DNA of 6,293 nt from Propionibacteriaceae bacterium (GCA_003158895.1 PMLO01000036.1:1-6293); one strand, 5' to 3'; shown: positions 1-6,258, numbered from the stretch's first letter. Made by a program: numbers and translations. Notes: generated from the sequence alone by a model not told the origin.

Positions 1-712
1 CGTCAAGGGCGGGCGCTGCGAGAACTGCTCGGGCGACGGCACGATCAAGATCGAGATGAACTTCCTCCCCGACGTGTACGTGCCGTGCGAGGTGTGCCAC
101 GGCGCGCGCTACAACCGCGAGACGCTCGAGGTGCACTACAAGGGCAAGACGATCGCCGAGGTGCTCGACATGCCGATCGAGGAGGGCTCCGAGTTCTTCG
201 CGGCGATCCCAGCGATCTCGCGCCACCTCACCACGCTGGTCGACGTCGGGCTGGGATACGTACGGATGGGACAGCCGGCGACGACGCTGTCAGGCGGCGA
301 GGCGCAGCGCGTGAAGCTGGCGGCCGAGCTGCAGCGGCGTGCGACGGGCAGAACCATGTACGTGCTGGACGAGCCCACGACCGGGCTCCACTTCGAGGAC
401 ATCCGCAAGTTGTTGGGAGTGCTCCAGAAGCTCGTCGACGCCGGCAACTCCGTGGTCGTGATCGAGCACAACCTCGACGTGATCAAGTCGTCGGACTGGA
501 TCATCGATCTCGGACCGGAGGGCGGGTCGCGGGGCGGTCAGGTGCTGGTGACCGGCACGCCGGAGCAGGTGGCGGCCTGCCCGGAGTCGTACACGGGGCA
601 GTTCCTCGCCGGGGTGCTCAAGGGCACCGATATCGGAGTGGCCGAGCCGGTCGTGGCTCTGACGCCTCCCGCACCGCTCAAGAAATCACGAGTGAGTCGC
701 CGGACTGCGTGA
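1..712 (+). CDS. uvrA: UvrA excinuclease ABC subunit A, C-terminal part (5' end outside window)
   Basis: UvrA is the DNA-damage sensor of nucleotide excision repair, a cytoplasmic ABC-type ATPase dimer that loads UvrB on lesions. Reading from base 2, 236 residues are visible, roughly the last quarter of a protein usually near 950 residues. Fragment residues 6-32 are the C-terminal zinc finger, CENC followed after 19 residues by CEVC. The second ABC domain then shows the signature LSGGEAQ (96-102), Walker B ending VLDEP (D123, E124) and the H-loop VIEHN (H156), followed by the family-typical IDLGPEGG. The last 30 or so residues are the variable basic tail (ending SRRTA). The TGA stop at 710-712 lies inside the 3' end of the opposite-strand Rieske gene, so no intergenic terminator follows. 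Identification is certain; only the start is missing. Confidence 0.98.
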   Translation, partial: VKGGRCENCSGDGTIKIEMNFLPDVYVPCEVCHGARYNRETLEVHYKGKTIAEVLDMPIEEGSEFFAAIPAISRHLTTLVDVGLGYVRMGQPATTLSGGEAQRVKLAAELQRRATGRTMYVLDEPTTGLHFEDIRKLLGVLQKLVDAGNSVVVIEHNLDVIKSSDWIIDLGPEGGSRGGQVLVTGTPEQVAACPESYTGQFLAGVLKGTDIGVAEPVVALTPPAPLKKSRVSRRTA

Positions 713-1124
713 TCTTCGCGGCGGCGAGCGCCCGTCGCGCAGGACCGGAGGTGACCGACCCGTCCTTCACAGAGAAGGCTGAGCCGTGACACGTACAGAT
801 GATCTGGCCGTTCGAGATCATCGAGACCGGGCAGCCCTGGTGGGTACAGACGCTGCTGAACGCCATGTACTTGCCGGCAGTCGGTTGCGTCACGACGAAG
901 CTCGCGGTCTGCATGATGACCCCGCCGCCGACCGGGACGTCTGCCATCTTCACGGTGTTCCCGGACGTGCCGCCGCCTCCCGCGTTCGAGCCGCCGTTGC
1001 CGTTCGAGCCGCCGTTGCCCGTCGACGTGACTGTGGGATCGCTGCACGCTGAGAGGCCGAGTCCAGCCAGTGTGAGGCCCATGCCGGCGGCGAAGAGACT
1101 GCGGCGGGGGACTTCGGGGGACAT
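678..1124 (-). CDS. Tat-exported Rieske [2Fe-2S] lipoprotein, function unknown
   Basis: This is a 148-residue protein. The N-terminus has a twin-arginine stretch (PRRSLF, R7-R8), a hydrophobic segment (about 10-26) and a lipobox LSAC with C27 as the likely lipidation site, so a folded, lipid-anchored extracytoplasmic protein is expected. Residues 34-56 are a Gly/Asn/Ser linker. The Rieske domain covers about 57-148: CTHQGC supplies ligands C93 and H95, CTCHG supplies C110 and H113, and C98 with C112 are placed to form the disulfide seen in bc1-type Rieske proteins. It is much shorter than a QcrA subunit and has no multi-helix anchor, so it is a stand-alone electron-transfer protein with unknown partner. 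The start is supported by AGGAGG four bases upstream of ATG. The stop overlaps the end of convergent uvrA by 35 bp. Similar small Rieske genes are, to my knowledge, common beside actinobacterial uvrA/uvrC. Confidence 0.93.
   Translation of the reverse strand: MSPEVPRRSLFAAGMGLTLAGLGLSACSDPTVTSTGNGGSNGNGGSNAGGGGTSGNTVKMADVPVGGGVIMQTASFVVTQPTAGKYMAFSSVCTHQGCPVSMISNGQIICTCHGSAFSVKDGSVTSGPARRALAAAKITQSGDSLVIS
983..1019. repeat. 18-bp tandem repeat, about two copies, coding for the Rieske linker
   Basis: An exact 18-bp period runs over 37 bases (units 984-1001 and 1002-1019, plus one extra matching base). On the minus strand each unit encodes GNGGSN, so the repeat builds the flexible linker between lipid anchor and Rieske domain. 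The unit is a multiple of three, so copy-number change by slippage would alter linker length without a frameshift. Confidence 0.9.
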
Positions 1125-1152
1125 TGACCCTCCTGAGTTGGTTGACGCTTCA

Positions 1153-1158
1153 ACCCTA
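1153..1158 (-). promoter_or_regulatory. Possible -10 element of the Rieske gene
   Basis: On the minus strand this hexamer reads TAGGGT, fitting the actinobacterial TAnnnT form. It would start transcription near 1146, giving a leader of about 22 nt that contains the AGGAGG ribosome binding site (1129-1134). I find no convincing -35 hexamer at 17-18 bp spacing. Called by eye. Confidence 0.35.
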
Positions 1159-1226
1159 GGGGCGAGCGGCGAGGCAACCCCAGTGTCGCCTGGAACTCAC
1201 AGGAAGGCAGCCAGAATCCACAGAAA

Positions 1227-1249
1227 ACCTCCCGCCCGAGGCGGCAGGT
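1227..1249 (-). terminator. Hairpin with short T-run on the minus strand, terminator-like
   Basis: Bases 1227-1236 pair with 1240-1249 (nine pairs, one internal C/C mismatch at 1231/1245) around a 3-nt loop. The inner five pairs are all G/C. On the minus strand the stem runs into TTTTCTG, giving the shape of a weak intrinsic terminator. It lies upstream of the Rieske promoter, so it could stop antisense transcription coming out of uvrC. It could equally be a protein-binding dyad. On the plus strand there is no T-tail. Confidence 0.45.
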
Positions 1250-1287
1250 CCGAGCAGCGACGGCCCTGGGGTGTCGGACGGGGCCAC

Positions 1288-1293
1288 TAGATT
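1288..1293 (+). promoter_or_regulatory. -10 element of uvrC, placed for a leaderless transcript
   Basis: TAGATT fits TAnnnT. Eight bases separate it from the GTG start of uvrC at 1302, so transcription would begin at or next to the start codon. No Shine-Dalgarno sequence precedes the GTG, which fits leaderless initiation. No good -35 hexamer is visible at 17-19 bp. Confidence 0.5.
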
Positions 1294-1301
1294 GGGCGAC
1301 T

Positions 1302-3284
1302 GTGGCGGATCCGGTGACGTACAGGCCGAAGGTGGGGTCGATCCCTACCGATCCCGGCGTGTACAGGTTCAGCGACGCGCACGGCACCGTGATCTATGTC
1401 GGCAAGGCCAAGAACCTCCGGCAACGGCTGAACTCCTACTTCGCCGATCCCGCAGGGCTGCATCACCGCACGCGAACGATGGTGTTCACGGCCGCCAAGG
1501 TCGAGTGGACCGTGGTCCAGAACGAGCTGGAGGCGTTGCAGCTCGAGTACACGTGGATCAAGAAGTACGACCCGCGCTTCAACGTCAAGTACCGCGACGA
1601 CAAGACGTACCCCTGGCTCTGCGTCAGCTGGTCCGACGAGTTCCCGCGCGTCTTCGTCGGCCGTGGCTCCAAGCGGCGCGGGTGGCGCTACTTCGGGCCG
1701 TACGGTCACGCCTGGGCCATCCGCGACACGGTCGACGCCCTGCTTCCGGTGTTCCCGATGCGCTCCTGCAGCGCCGGCACCTTCCGGTCGGCGGCGGCAT
1801 CGGGCCGCCCCTGTCTTCTGGGCTACATCGGCAAGTGCTCCGCGCCGTGCATCGGGCGTATCACGCCGGAGGCTCACCGCGAGATCGCCGACGACTTCTG
1901 CGCCTTCATGGGCGGTCAGACCCGTGTCATCGTGCGGCGGCTCGAGAACCAGATGGCGGTTGCCTCCCACAACATGGAGTACGAACGGGCGGCGGTCGTC
2001 CGGGACCAGCTCGGGGCACTCCGCAAGATCCTCGAACGCAATGCGATCGTGCTCACGGACGGGACCGACGCCGACGTGGTGGCGATGGCCGTCGACCAGC
2101 TCGAGGTCGCCGTACAGGTCTTCCACGTACGTGACGGGCGTGTCCAGGGCGAGCGTGGATGGGTGGCCGATCGCGCCGACGAGGGGGACGAGTCGGCGCT
2201 GATCGAGGCGTTCCTGCTGCAGCTGTACGCCGAGCAGGTCTCGCCGGACATGACGCCGGTGGAGCGGCGCCGAGCCGTACCGCCGCTCGTCCTGGTGCCG
2301 GCGCTGCCGACGGGGGCTGAGCCCATGGAGCAGCTGCTCGCCACGGAGCGTGGGGCAAAGGTGAGGATCCAGGTGCCGCAGCGTGGCGACAAGCGCGTCC
2401 TGCTCGACACTGTGGCGCGGAACGCGGCCGAGGCACTGACCCGCCACAAGACGCGGCGGGCGAGCGACCTCACGACCCGGAACCGTGCGCTCGAGGAGAT
2501 CCAGGAAGCGCTGGGCCTCCCGGTCGCGCCGCTGCGCATCGAGTGCTTCGACATCTCCCACCTGCAAGGCACTGAGACCGTCGCCTCGATGGTGGTCTTC
2601 GAGGACGGCCTCGCCCGGAAGTCCGAGTACCGGCGTTTCGTCGTCCGTACGGTGAGCTCCAACGACGTCGGCGCCATGACCGAGGTGCTGTCTCGGCGGT
2701 TCCACCGACTGTTCGAAGAGCGGCAGCTGCTCACCGAGGCCGACGGCGACACTGCGGCCGCCGCGCTCATCGATGCCACGACCCGGGCTCCGCGGGGTTT
2801 CGCGTACGCCCCAGGTCTGCTCGTCGTCGACGGTGGTGCGCCGCAGGTGGCCGCCGCGCAGGCCGTGCTCGACTCGCTCGGCATCACCGAGATCGCCGTG
2901 TGCGGCCTGGCCAAGAGGTTGGAGGAGGTCTGGCTGCCGGACGAGGAGTTCCCGCTCATCCTGCCGCGGACCAGCGAAGGGCTGTACCTGCTGCAGCGGA
3001 TCCGCGACGAGGCGCACCGGTTCGCGATCACCCACCACCGTGGCCGCCGTAGCGTGTCGATGGTGGAGTCGCTGCTGGATGACGTCGCCGGTCTGGGGGA
3101 GGTCCGCCGCAAGGCGCTGCTACGCCGTTTCGGCTCGATGAAGAAGCTGCGAGCGGCCACCGCGGAAGAGATCGCTGAGACTCCTGGCTTCGGTCCGCGG
3201 TTGGCCGAGGCGGTCGTCGTCGCCGTGGCGTCCCAGCAGGTGGGGGAGTCCGTCAACCTCACGACGGGAGAAATCCTCGACTGA
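1302..3284 (+). CDS. uvrC: UvrC excinuclease ABC subunit C
   Basis: UvrC makes the 3' and 5' incisions around the lesion in the UvrB-DNA complex. The 660-residue length is normal for actinobacteria. The N-terminal GIY-YIG nuclease has GVY (19-21), YVG (32-34), R40 and probable catalytic E77. Four cysteines C156, C171, C179 and C183 (the last three spaced 8 and 4) match the Fe-S ligands described in E. coli UvrC. A UvrB-binding UVR motif spans about 208-240. The RNase H-like nuclease keeps D417 (FDIS), D455, D510 (VVDGG) and H579 (HHRGRR), matching E. coli D399, D438, D466 and H538. A tandem helix-hairpin-helix region lies at about 590-643. The GTG start at 1302 gives the family-typical N-terminus MADPVTYRPKVGSIP; GTG 1314 is in frame but would drop conserved residues. 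Domains and catalytic residues all appear intact. Confidence 0.98.
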   Translation: MADPVTYRPKVGSIPTDPGVYRFSDAHGTVIYVGKAKNLRQRLNSYFADPAGLHHRTRTMVFTAAKVEWTVVQNELEALQLEYTWIKKYDPRFNVKYRDDKTYPWLCVSWSDEFPRVFVGRGSKRRGWRYFGPYGHAWAIRDTVDALLPVFPMRSCSAGTFRSAAASGRPCLLGYIGKCSAPCIGRITPEAHREIADDFCAFMGGQTRVIVRRLENQMAVASHNMEYERAAVVRDQLGALRKILERNAIVLTDGTDADVVAMAVDQLEVAVQVFHVRDGRVQGERGWVADRADEGDESALIEAFLLQLYAEQVSPDMTPVERRRAVPPLVLVPALPTGAEPMEQLLATERGAKVRIQVPQRGDKRVLLDTVARNAAEALTRHKTRRASDLTTRNRALEEIQEALGLPVAPLRIECFDISHLQGTETVASMVVFEDGLARKSEYRRFVVRTVSSNDVGAMTEVLSRRFHRLFEERQLLTEADGDTAAAALIDATTRAPRGFAYAPGLLVVDGGAPQVAAAQAVLDSLGITEIAVCGLAKRLEEVWLPDEEFPLILPRTSEGLYLLQRIRDEAHRFAITHHRGRRSVSMVESLLDDVAGLGEVRRKALLRRFGSMKKLRAATAEEIAETPGFGPRLAEAVVVAVASQQVGESVNLTTGEILD

Positions 3285-3322
3285 GACAGTGTGGTCCTGA
3301 CCCCATGGGAGGCGGCGCTCGC

Positions 3323-3328
3323 GATAAT
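3323..3328 (+). promoter_or_regulatory. -10 element of rapZ, placed for a leaderless transcript
   Basis: GATAAT differs from TATAAT only at the first base. Seven bases separate it from GTG 3336, so the transcript would begin at that codon. A weak -35 candidate CTGACC (3297-3302, four of six matching TTGACA) sits 20 bp away, which is long. No Shine-Dalgarno sequence serves GTG 3336; the nearest purine run, GGGAGG at 3307-3312, is 23 bp upstream. Confidence 0.5.
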
Positions 3329-3335
3329 GGCAACT

Positions 3336-4205
3336 GTGAGCGAGCAGGAGACACCCCAGAGAGTCGTCGTCATCACCGGCATGTCCGGGGCAGGCCGACG
3401 CACCGCCGCACACGCTATGGAGGACCACGGCTGGTACGTGGTCGACAACATCCCTCCGGTGATGTTGCCGCTCCTTGTACGACAGCTGGCGTCCGACGGG
3501 ATCACGAAGCTCGCGGTGGTCATCGACGTACGCAGCCGCGCGGACATGCAGCACCTGCCGATGGTGTTCTCCGACCTGGCCGAGCAGGGCATCCGGGCGG
3601 AGATCTGCTTCATCGAGGCGGCCGACGAGGTGATCGTCAAGCGCCAGGAGTCGTCCCGGAGGCCGGTGCCTCTTCAGGAGGACGGCCGCATGATCGAGGG
3701 CATCCGGCGGGAGCGCCGCATGATGTCGACGCTGCGCGCTGCGGCGGACATGGTCATCGACACGTCCTCCCTGAACGTCCATCAGCTCCAGCAGCGGGTG
3801 GCCCATGCGTACGGGGGCGACGACCGCGACGAACTGCGTGTCATCGTCGTGTCGTTCGGATTCAAGAACGGCGTGCCCATCGATTCGGACATGGTCTTCG
3901 ACGTACGGTTCCTGCCGAATCCTCACTGGGTCCCCGAGCTGCGGCCGCAGACGGGCTTGTCGGAGGCCGTGTCCTCGTACGTGCTCGGGCAGCCCGCCGC
4001 CGGTCCGTTCCTCAGCCATCTTCTCGGCCTCCTCGACAGCGTGCTGCCCGGATACGTAGCCGAAGGCAAGCGTCAGGTCGAGCTCGCGATCGGCTGTACG
4101 GGCGGCAAGCACCGGTCGACGGCGATCGCCGAGGAAGTGGCCCGGCAGCTCCGTGAGCGCTCCCTGACCGTGCAGGTCATGCACAGGGATCTCGGACGCG
4201 AATGA
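3336..4205 (+). CDS. rapZ: RapZ family nucleotide-binding protein (YvcJ/RapZ)
   Basis: This is a cytoplasmic P-loop protein. In E. coli, RapZ is an RNA-binding adaptor controlling glmS mRNA through the GlmZ sRNA; in Bacillus, YvcJ hydrolyses nucleotides. The RNA target in actinobacteria is unknown. From GTG 3336 it has 289 residues. The Walker A-like loop is GMSGAGRRT (15-23): Lys is replaced by Arg and Thr is one position later than canonical, similar to the GxSGAGRxT form I recall from mycobacteria. The Walker B-like segment is VVIDVRSR. The C-terminal domain shows SFGFKNG (173-179), FDVRFLPNPHWV and GCTGGKHRS (253-261). The frame is also open from GTG 3291 and ATG 3327, adding 15 or 3 residues. 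I chose 3336 from the -10 spacing and because conserved sequence begins soon after. The stop overlaps the yvcK start (ATGA). Confidence 0.95.
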   Translation: MSEQETPQRVVVITGMSGAGRRTAAHAMEDHGWYVVDNIPPVMLPLLVRQLASDGITKLAVVIDVRSRADMQHLPMVFSDLAEQGIRAEICFIEAADEVIVKRQESSRRPVPLQEDGRMIEGIRRERRMMSTLRAAADMVIDTSSLNVHQLQQRVAHAYGGDDRDELRVIVVSFGFKNGVPIDSDMVFDVRFLPNPHWVPELRPQTGLSEAVSSYVLGQPAAGPFLSHLLGLLDSVLPGYVAEGKRQVELAIGCTGGKHRSTAIAEEVARQLRERSLTVQVMHRDLGRE

Positions 4206-5143
4206 CCCGCCTGCCGGCGGTCGCGGCGCTGGGAGGCGGACATGGTCTGTCTGCAACTTTGTCGGCCTTGCGCCGGCTGACAGACCGCATCACGGCGATC
4301 GTCACGGTGGCCGACGACGGCGGATCGTCGGGTCGGCTCCGCGAGGAGTTCGACTGCCTGCCTCCCGGTGACCTGCGCATGGCGCTGGCCGCGCTGTGCG
4401 ACGACGACTCCGAGGGCAGGTTGTGGGCGGACGTTCTCCAGTCGCGGTTCGCCGGGCACGGTCCTCTCGCCGGACACGCGATCGGCAACCTCCTCATCGC
4501 CGGCCTGTGGCAGAAACTGTCTGACCCTGTCGAAGGTCTGGACATGGTCGGTCACCTCCTCGGGGTACGAGGCAGGGTCCTGCCCATGTCAGCCGTGCCA
4601 CTGAGGATCGAGGCGGACGTCATCGGTCTCCGTCCGGACGCCCCCGATGAGGTGAAGGTCGTTCATGGCCAGGCGCACATCGCGAAGACGCGGGGCCATG
4701 TTGTCGGTGTGCGGCTCGCGCCCGATCGTCCACCTGCCCATCCCGCTGCGGTGGCAGCACTACGGGAGGCCGACTTCATCGTGCTCGGGCCTGGCTCGTG
4801 GTTCACGTCCGTCCTCGTACACCTCCTCGTACCGGAGCTCGCGGATGCCATCGTCACCTCGCGGGCGCAGCGGATCCTCGTGCTCAACATGGTTCCCGCG
4901 TTCGAGACCGCCGGGTTCTCTCCCGCGGCGCACATCGACGTGCTGGCCGAGCACGCACCGAACCTCCGGCTCGACCATGTGATCGCCGACGAGCGATTCG
5001 CGTCGCTCGACGGACACCTCGGGCCGTACGTTGAAAGCCTCGGTGCGCAGCTGCATATCGCACGGCTCGGCATGCGCGATGGCTCGGCGCGCCACGACCC
5101 CTTGCTCCTGGCCTCTTCGCTGGCGGGAGCCATGGGTCTGTGA
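4202..5143 (+). CDS. yvcK: YvcK/GlmR family gluconeogenesis factor (CofD-like fold)
   Basis: This family is required for normal cell shape and wall synthesis under gluconeogenic conditions in Bacillus, where it binds UDP-GlcNAc and stimulates GlmS. The mycobacterial homologue CuvA is also envelope-linked. The 313 residues are slightly short of the usual 320-340 because there is no long C-terminal tail. Motifs in order: GGGHGL (11-16, phosphate-binding loop in its actinobacterial form), TVADDGGSSG (35-44), PPGDLR (54-59), GHAIGNLL (91-98) and GPGSWFTSVL (196-205). It carries the CofD-like fold, but the GGGHGL and DDGGSSG pattern points to YvcK rather than the F420-pathway transferase. ATG 4202 overlaps the rapZ stop by 4 nt with only a weak purine run (AGGGA, 12 nt upstream), suggesting translational coupling. 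Confidence 0.95.
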   Translation: MTRLPAVAALGGGHGLSATLSALRRLTDRITAIVTVADDGGSSGRLREEFDCLPPGDLRMALAALCDDDSEGRLWADVLQSRFAGHGPLAGHAIGNLLIAGLWQKLSDPVEGLDMVGHLLGVRGRVLPMSAVPLRIEADVIGLRPDAPDEVKVVHGQAHIAKTRGHVVGVRLAPDRPPAHPAAVAALREADFIVLGPGSWFTSVLVHLLVPELADAIVTSRAQRILVLNMVPAFETAGFSPAAHIDVLAEHAPNLRLDHVIADERFASLDGHLGPYVESLGAQLHIARLGMRDGSARHDPLLLASSLAGAMGL

Positions 5144-5171
5144 TCGGTCCGGGAAACCCCCTGCCGTATGA

Positions 5172-5177
5172 CAAGAT
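5172..5177 (+). promoter_or_regulatory. Possible -10 element of whiA, placed for a leaderless transcript
   Basis: CAAGAT matches TAnnnT at the key second A and sixth T but has C first. Six bases separate it from ATG 5184, so initiation would fall on the start codon. No Shine-Dalgarno sequence lies in the 40-bp gap after yvcK. A whiA-proximal promoter, distinct from the operon promoter, has been reported in Streptomyces, which makes one plausible here. No -35 is evident. Confidence 0.35.
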
Positions 5178-5183
5178 TGCCCA

Positions 5184-6164
5184 ATGGCGTTGACCCAGCA
5201 GGTGAAGTCCGAGCTGGCGACAGTAGTGACGACCAAACCCTGCTGCCGCCGCGCGGAGGCCGCCGCGATGCTCCGGTTCGGTGGAGGGCTCCATCTCGCC
5301 GGTGGTCAGATCATCGTGGAAGCAGAGCTCGACACGGGCGCGGCCGCGCGACGGTTGCGGTCCACGATCACTGAGGTCTTCGGTCTGCAGTCCGAGCTCG
5401 TCACCGTCACCTCGTCCGGCCTTCGCCGGGGGACCCGCTACATCGTCCGGCTCATCAAGGACGGCGGCGCTCTGGCGCGCCAGACCGGTCTGGTCGACAA
5501 GCGCGGCCGTCCCGTACGTGGCCTGCCGCCGTCCGTCGTCGGCGGAGGCATCTGCGACGCGGTGGCGACGTGGCGCGGGGCGTTCCTCGCCCACGGCTCG
5601 CTCACGGAGCCCGGCCGGTCGATGTCGATGGAGGTCACCTGTCCCGGACAGGAGTCGGCGCTGGCGCTCGTCGGTGCCGCTCGGCGCCTGGGGATCGTCG
5701 CCAAACCGCGGGACGTACGAGGTGTCGACCGAGTCGTCATCCGTGACGGCGACGCCATCGCCGCGATGCTCACGAGGCTCGGCGCCCACCAGACCGTGCT
5801 GGCCTGGGAGGAGCGCCGCGTACGACGCGAGGTACGCGCCTCGGCGAACCGCCTGGCCAACTTCGACGATGCCAATCTCCGCCGGTCCGCCCACGCGGCC
5901 GTCGCGGCCGGTATGCGAGTGAGTCGTGCCCTGGAAATCCTCGGCGAGGACGTACCGGGTCATCTCCTCACGGCGGGAACGCTTCGGCTGGAGCACAAGC
6001 AGGCCTCCCTGGAGGAGCTCGGCGCCCTCCACGTACCCCCACTGACGAAGGACGCTGTTGCCGGTCGGATCCGACGGCTTCTGGCTATGGCCGACCGTCG
6101 TGCCGCGGAGCTCGGAGTGCCCGACACCGCCGCCGTACTGCCTCCTGACTACGACGAGCAGTAA
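5184..6164 (+). CDS. whiA: WhiA DNA-binding regulator
   Basis: WhiA is found across Gram-positive bacteria. In Streptomyces it acts with WhiB to switch on septation and sporulation genes; in Bacillus it affects division and chromosome segregation. The 326-residue length is typical. The N-terminal WhiA domain (about 1-115) includes TKPCCRRAEAAAMLRFGG. The LAGLIDADG homing-endonuclease-like domain centres on GAFLAHGSL (132-140), where the acidic catalytic residue of the nuclease motif is absent, as expected for a regulator. The C-terminal helix-turn-helix region (about 225-310) ends in the strongly conserved segment 275-304, including PPLTKDAVAGRIRR. The ATG at 5184 gives the family N-terminus MALTQQVKSEL. 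Its 40-bp separation from yvcK allows both read-through and its own promoter. Confidence 0.97.
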   Translation: MALTQQVKSELATVVTTKPCCRRAEAAAMLRFGGGLHLAGGQIIVEAELDTGAAARRLRSTITEVFGLQSELVTVTSSGLRRGTRYIVRLIKDGGALARQTGLVDKRGRPVRGLPPSVVGGGICDAVATWRGAFLAHGSLTEPGRSMSMEVTCPGQESALALVGAARRLGIVAKPRDVRGVDRVVIRDGDAIAAMLTRLGAHQTVLAWEERRVRREVRASANRLANFDDANLRRSAHAAVAAGMRVSRALEILGEDVPGHLLTAGTLRLEHKQASLEELGALHVPPLTKDAVAGRIRRLLAMADRRAAELGVPDTAAVLPPDYDEQ

Positions 6165-6171
6165 CCGTTAC
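6161..6171. repeat. 11-bp palindrome over the whiA stop codon
   Basis: GTAAC and GTTAC flank a single C, forming a perfect short dyad that includes the TAA stop. It is about 40 bp upstream of the candidate gap -10. It could be an operator half-site pair or chance; it is too short and lacks a T-tract to be a terminator. Confidence 0.3.
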
Positions 6172-6187
6172 CGACGCGTGACCCGGC

Positions 6188-6217
6188 TGCACATCGGCGG
6201 ATCGGATTCGTTAGGCT
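6188..6217 (+). promoter_or_regulatory. Candidate gap promoter (-35 and -10)
   Basis: TGCACA (6188-6193, four of six matching TTGACA) and TAGGCT (6212-6217, fits TAnnnT) are separated by 18 bp. Transcription would start near 6224, giving a leader of about 53 nt that carries a hairpin and a clear ribosome binding site. A GTGTC, the reverse complement of the WhiA-associated motif GACAC, lies at the start point (6222-6226). Confidence 0.5.
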
Positions 6218-6238
6218 GACGGTGTCCGAACGTCTGTT

Positions 6239-6258
6239 CCGGGTGCGGGAGCATCCGG
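6239..6258 (+). other. Leader hairpin with GNRA tetraloop upstream of gap
   Basis: Bases 6239-6246 pair with 6251-6258 over eight consecutive pairs, one of them G-U (6243/6254). They close a GGGA loop, which fits the stable GNRA class. The stem ends four bases before the AAGGAG ribosome binding site (6263-6268), leaving it unpaired. The element would lie in the gap mRNA leader and may stabilise the message or expose the ribosome binding site. Confidence 0.5.

Noticed and set aside
799..1290. Plus-strand open frame across the Rieske gene with a Pro-rich stretch
   Set aside because: The Pro-rich part is the antisense of the Gly/Asn linker; the minus-strand Rieske frame has complete cofactor motifs and a strong ribosome binding site.
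2328..2339. 12-bp palindrome GAGCAGCTGCTC inside uvrC
   Set aside because: It lies in coding sequence for common residues (EQLL) written with preferred codons; such palindromes arise often by chance in GC-rich genes.
3293..3302. Short dyad GGTC-CT-GACC between uvrC and rapZ
   Set aside because: Four-bp arms only, no T-tract, overlaps the weak -35 candidate; not enough to call a terminator or operator.
3378..3404. Altered Walker A loop in RapZ (GMSGAGRRT, Lys to Arg) as a possible loss of nucleotide binding
   Set aside because: Actinobacterial homologues I recall, such as the M. tuberculosis one (GLSGAGRGT), share Arg at this place and a displaced Thr, so it is a lineage feature, not a defect.
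1287..3640. Two very long minus-strand open frames (583 and 574 codons) opposite uvrC and rapZ
   Set aside because: They mirror strongly conserved plus-strand genes, have Arg/Ser/Pro-rich composition with no recognisable motif, and are the usual antisense frames of high-GC coding DNA.
5577..5603. LAGLIDADG-like segment in whiA as a possible homing endonuclease or mobile element
   Set aside because: The catalytic acidic residue is not present and the full protein matches WhiA, which uses this fold without nuclease activity. No intron or insertion boundary is visible.
3120..6032. Long minus-strand frames opposite rapZ, yvcK and whiA, plus extra plus-strand frames inside these genes
   Set aside because: No motif, no ribosome binding site, low-complexity basic composition; shadows of the real genes.
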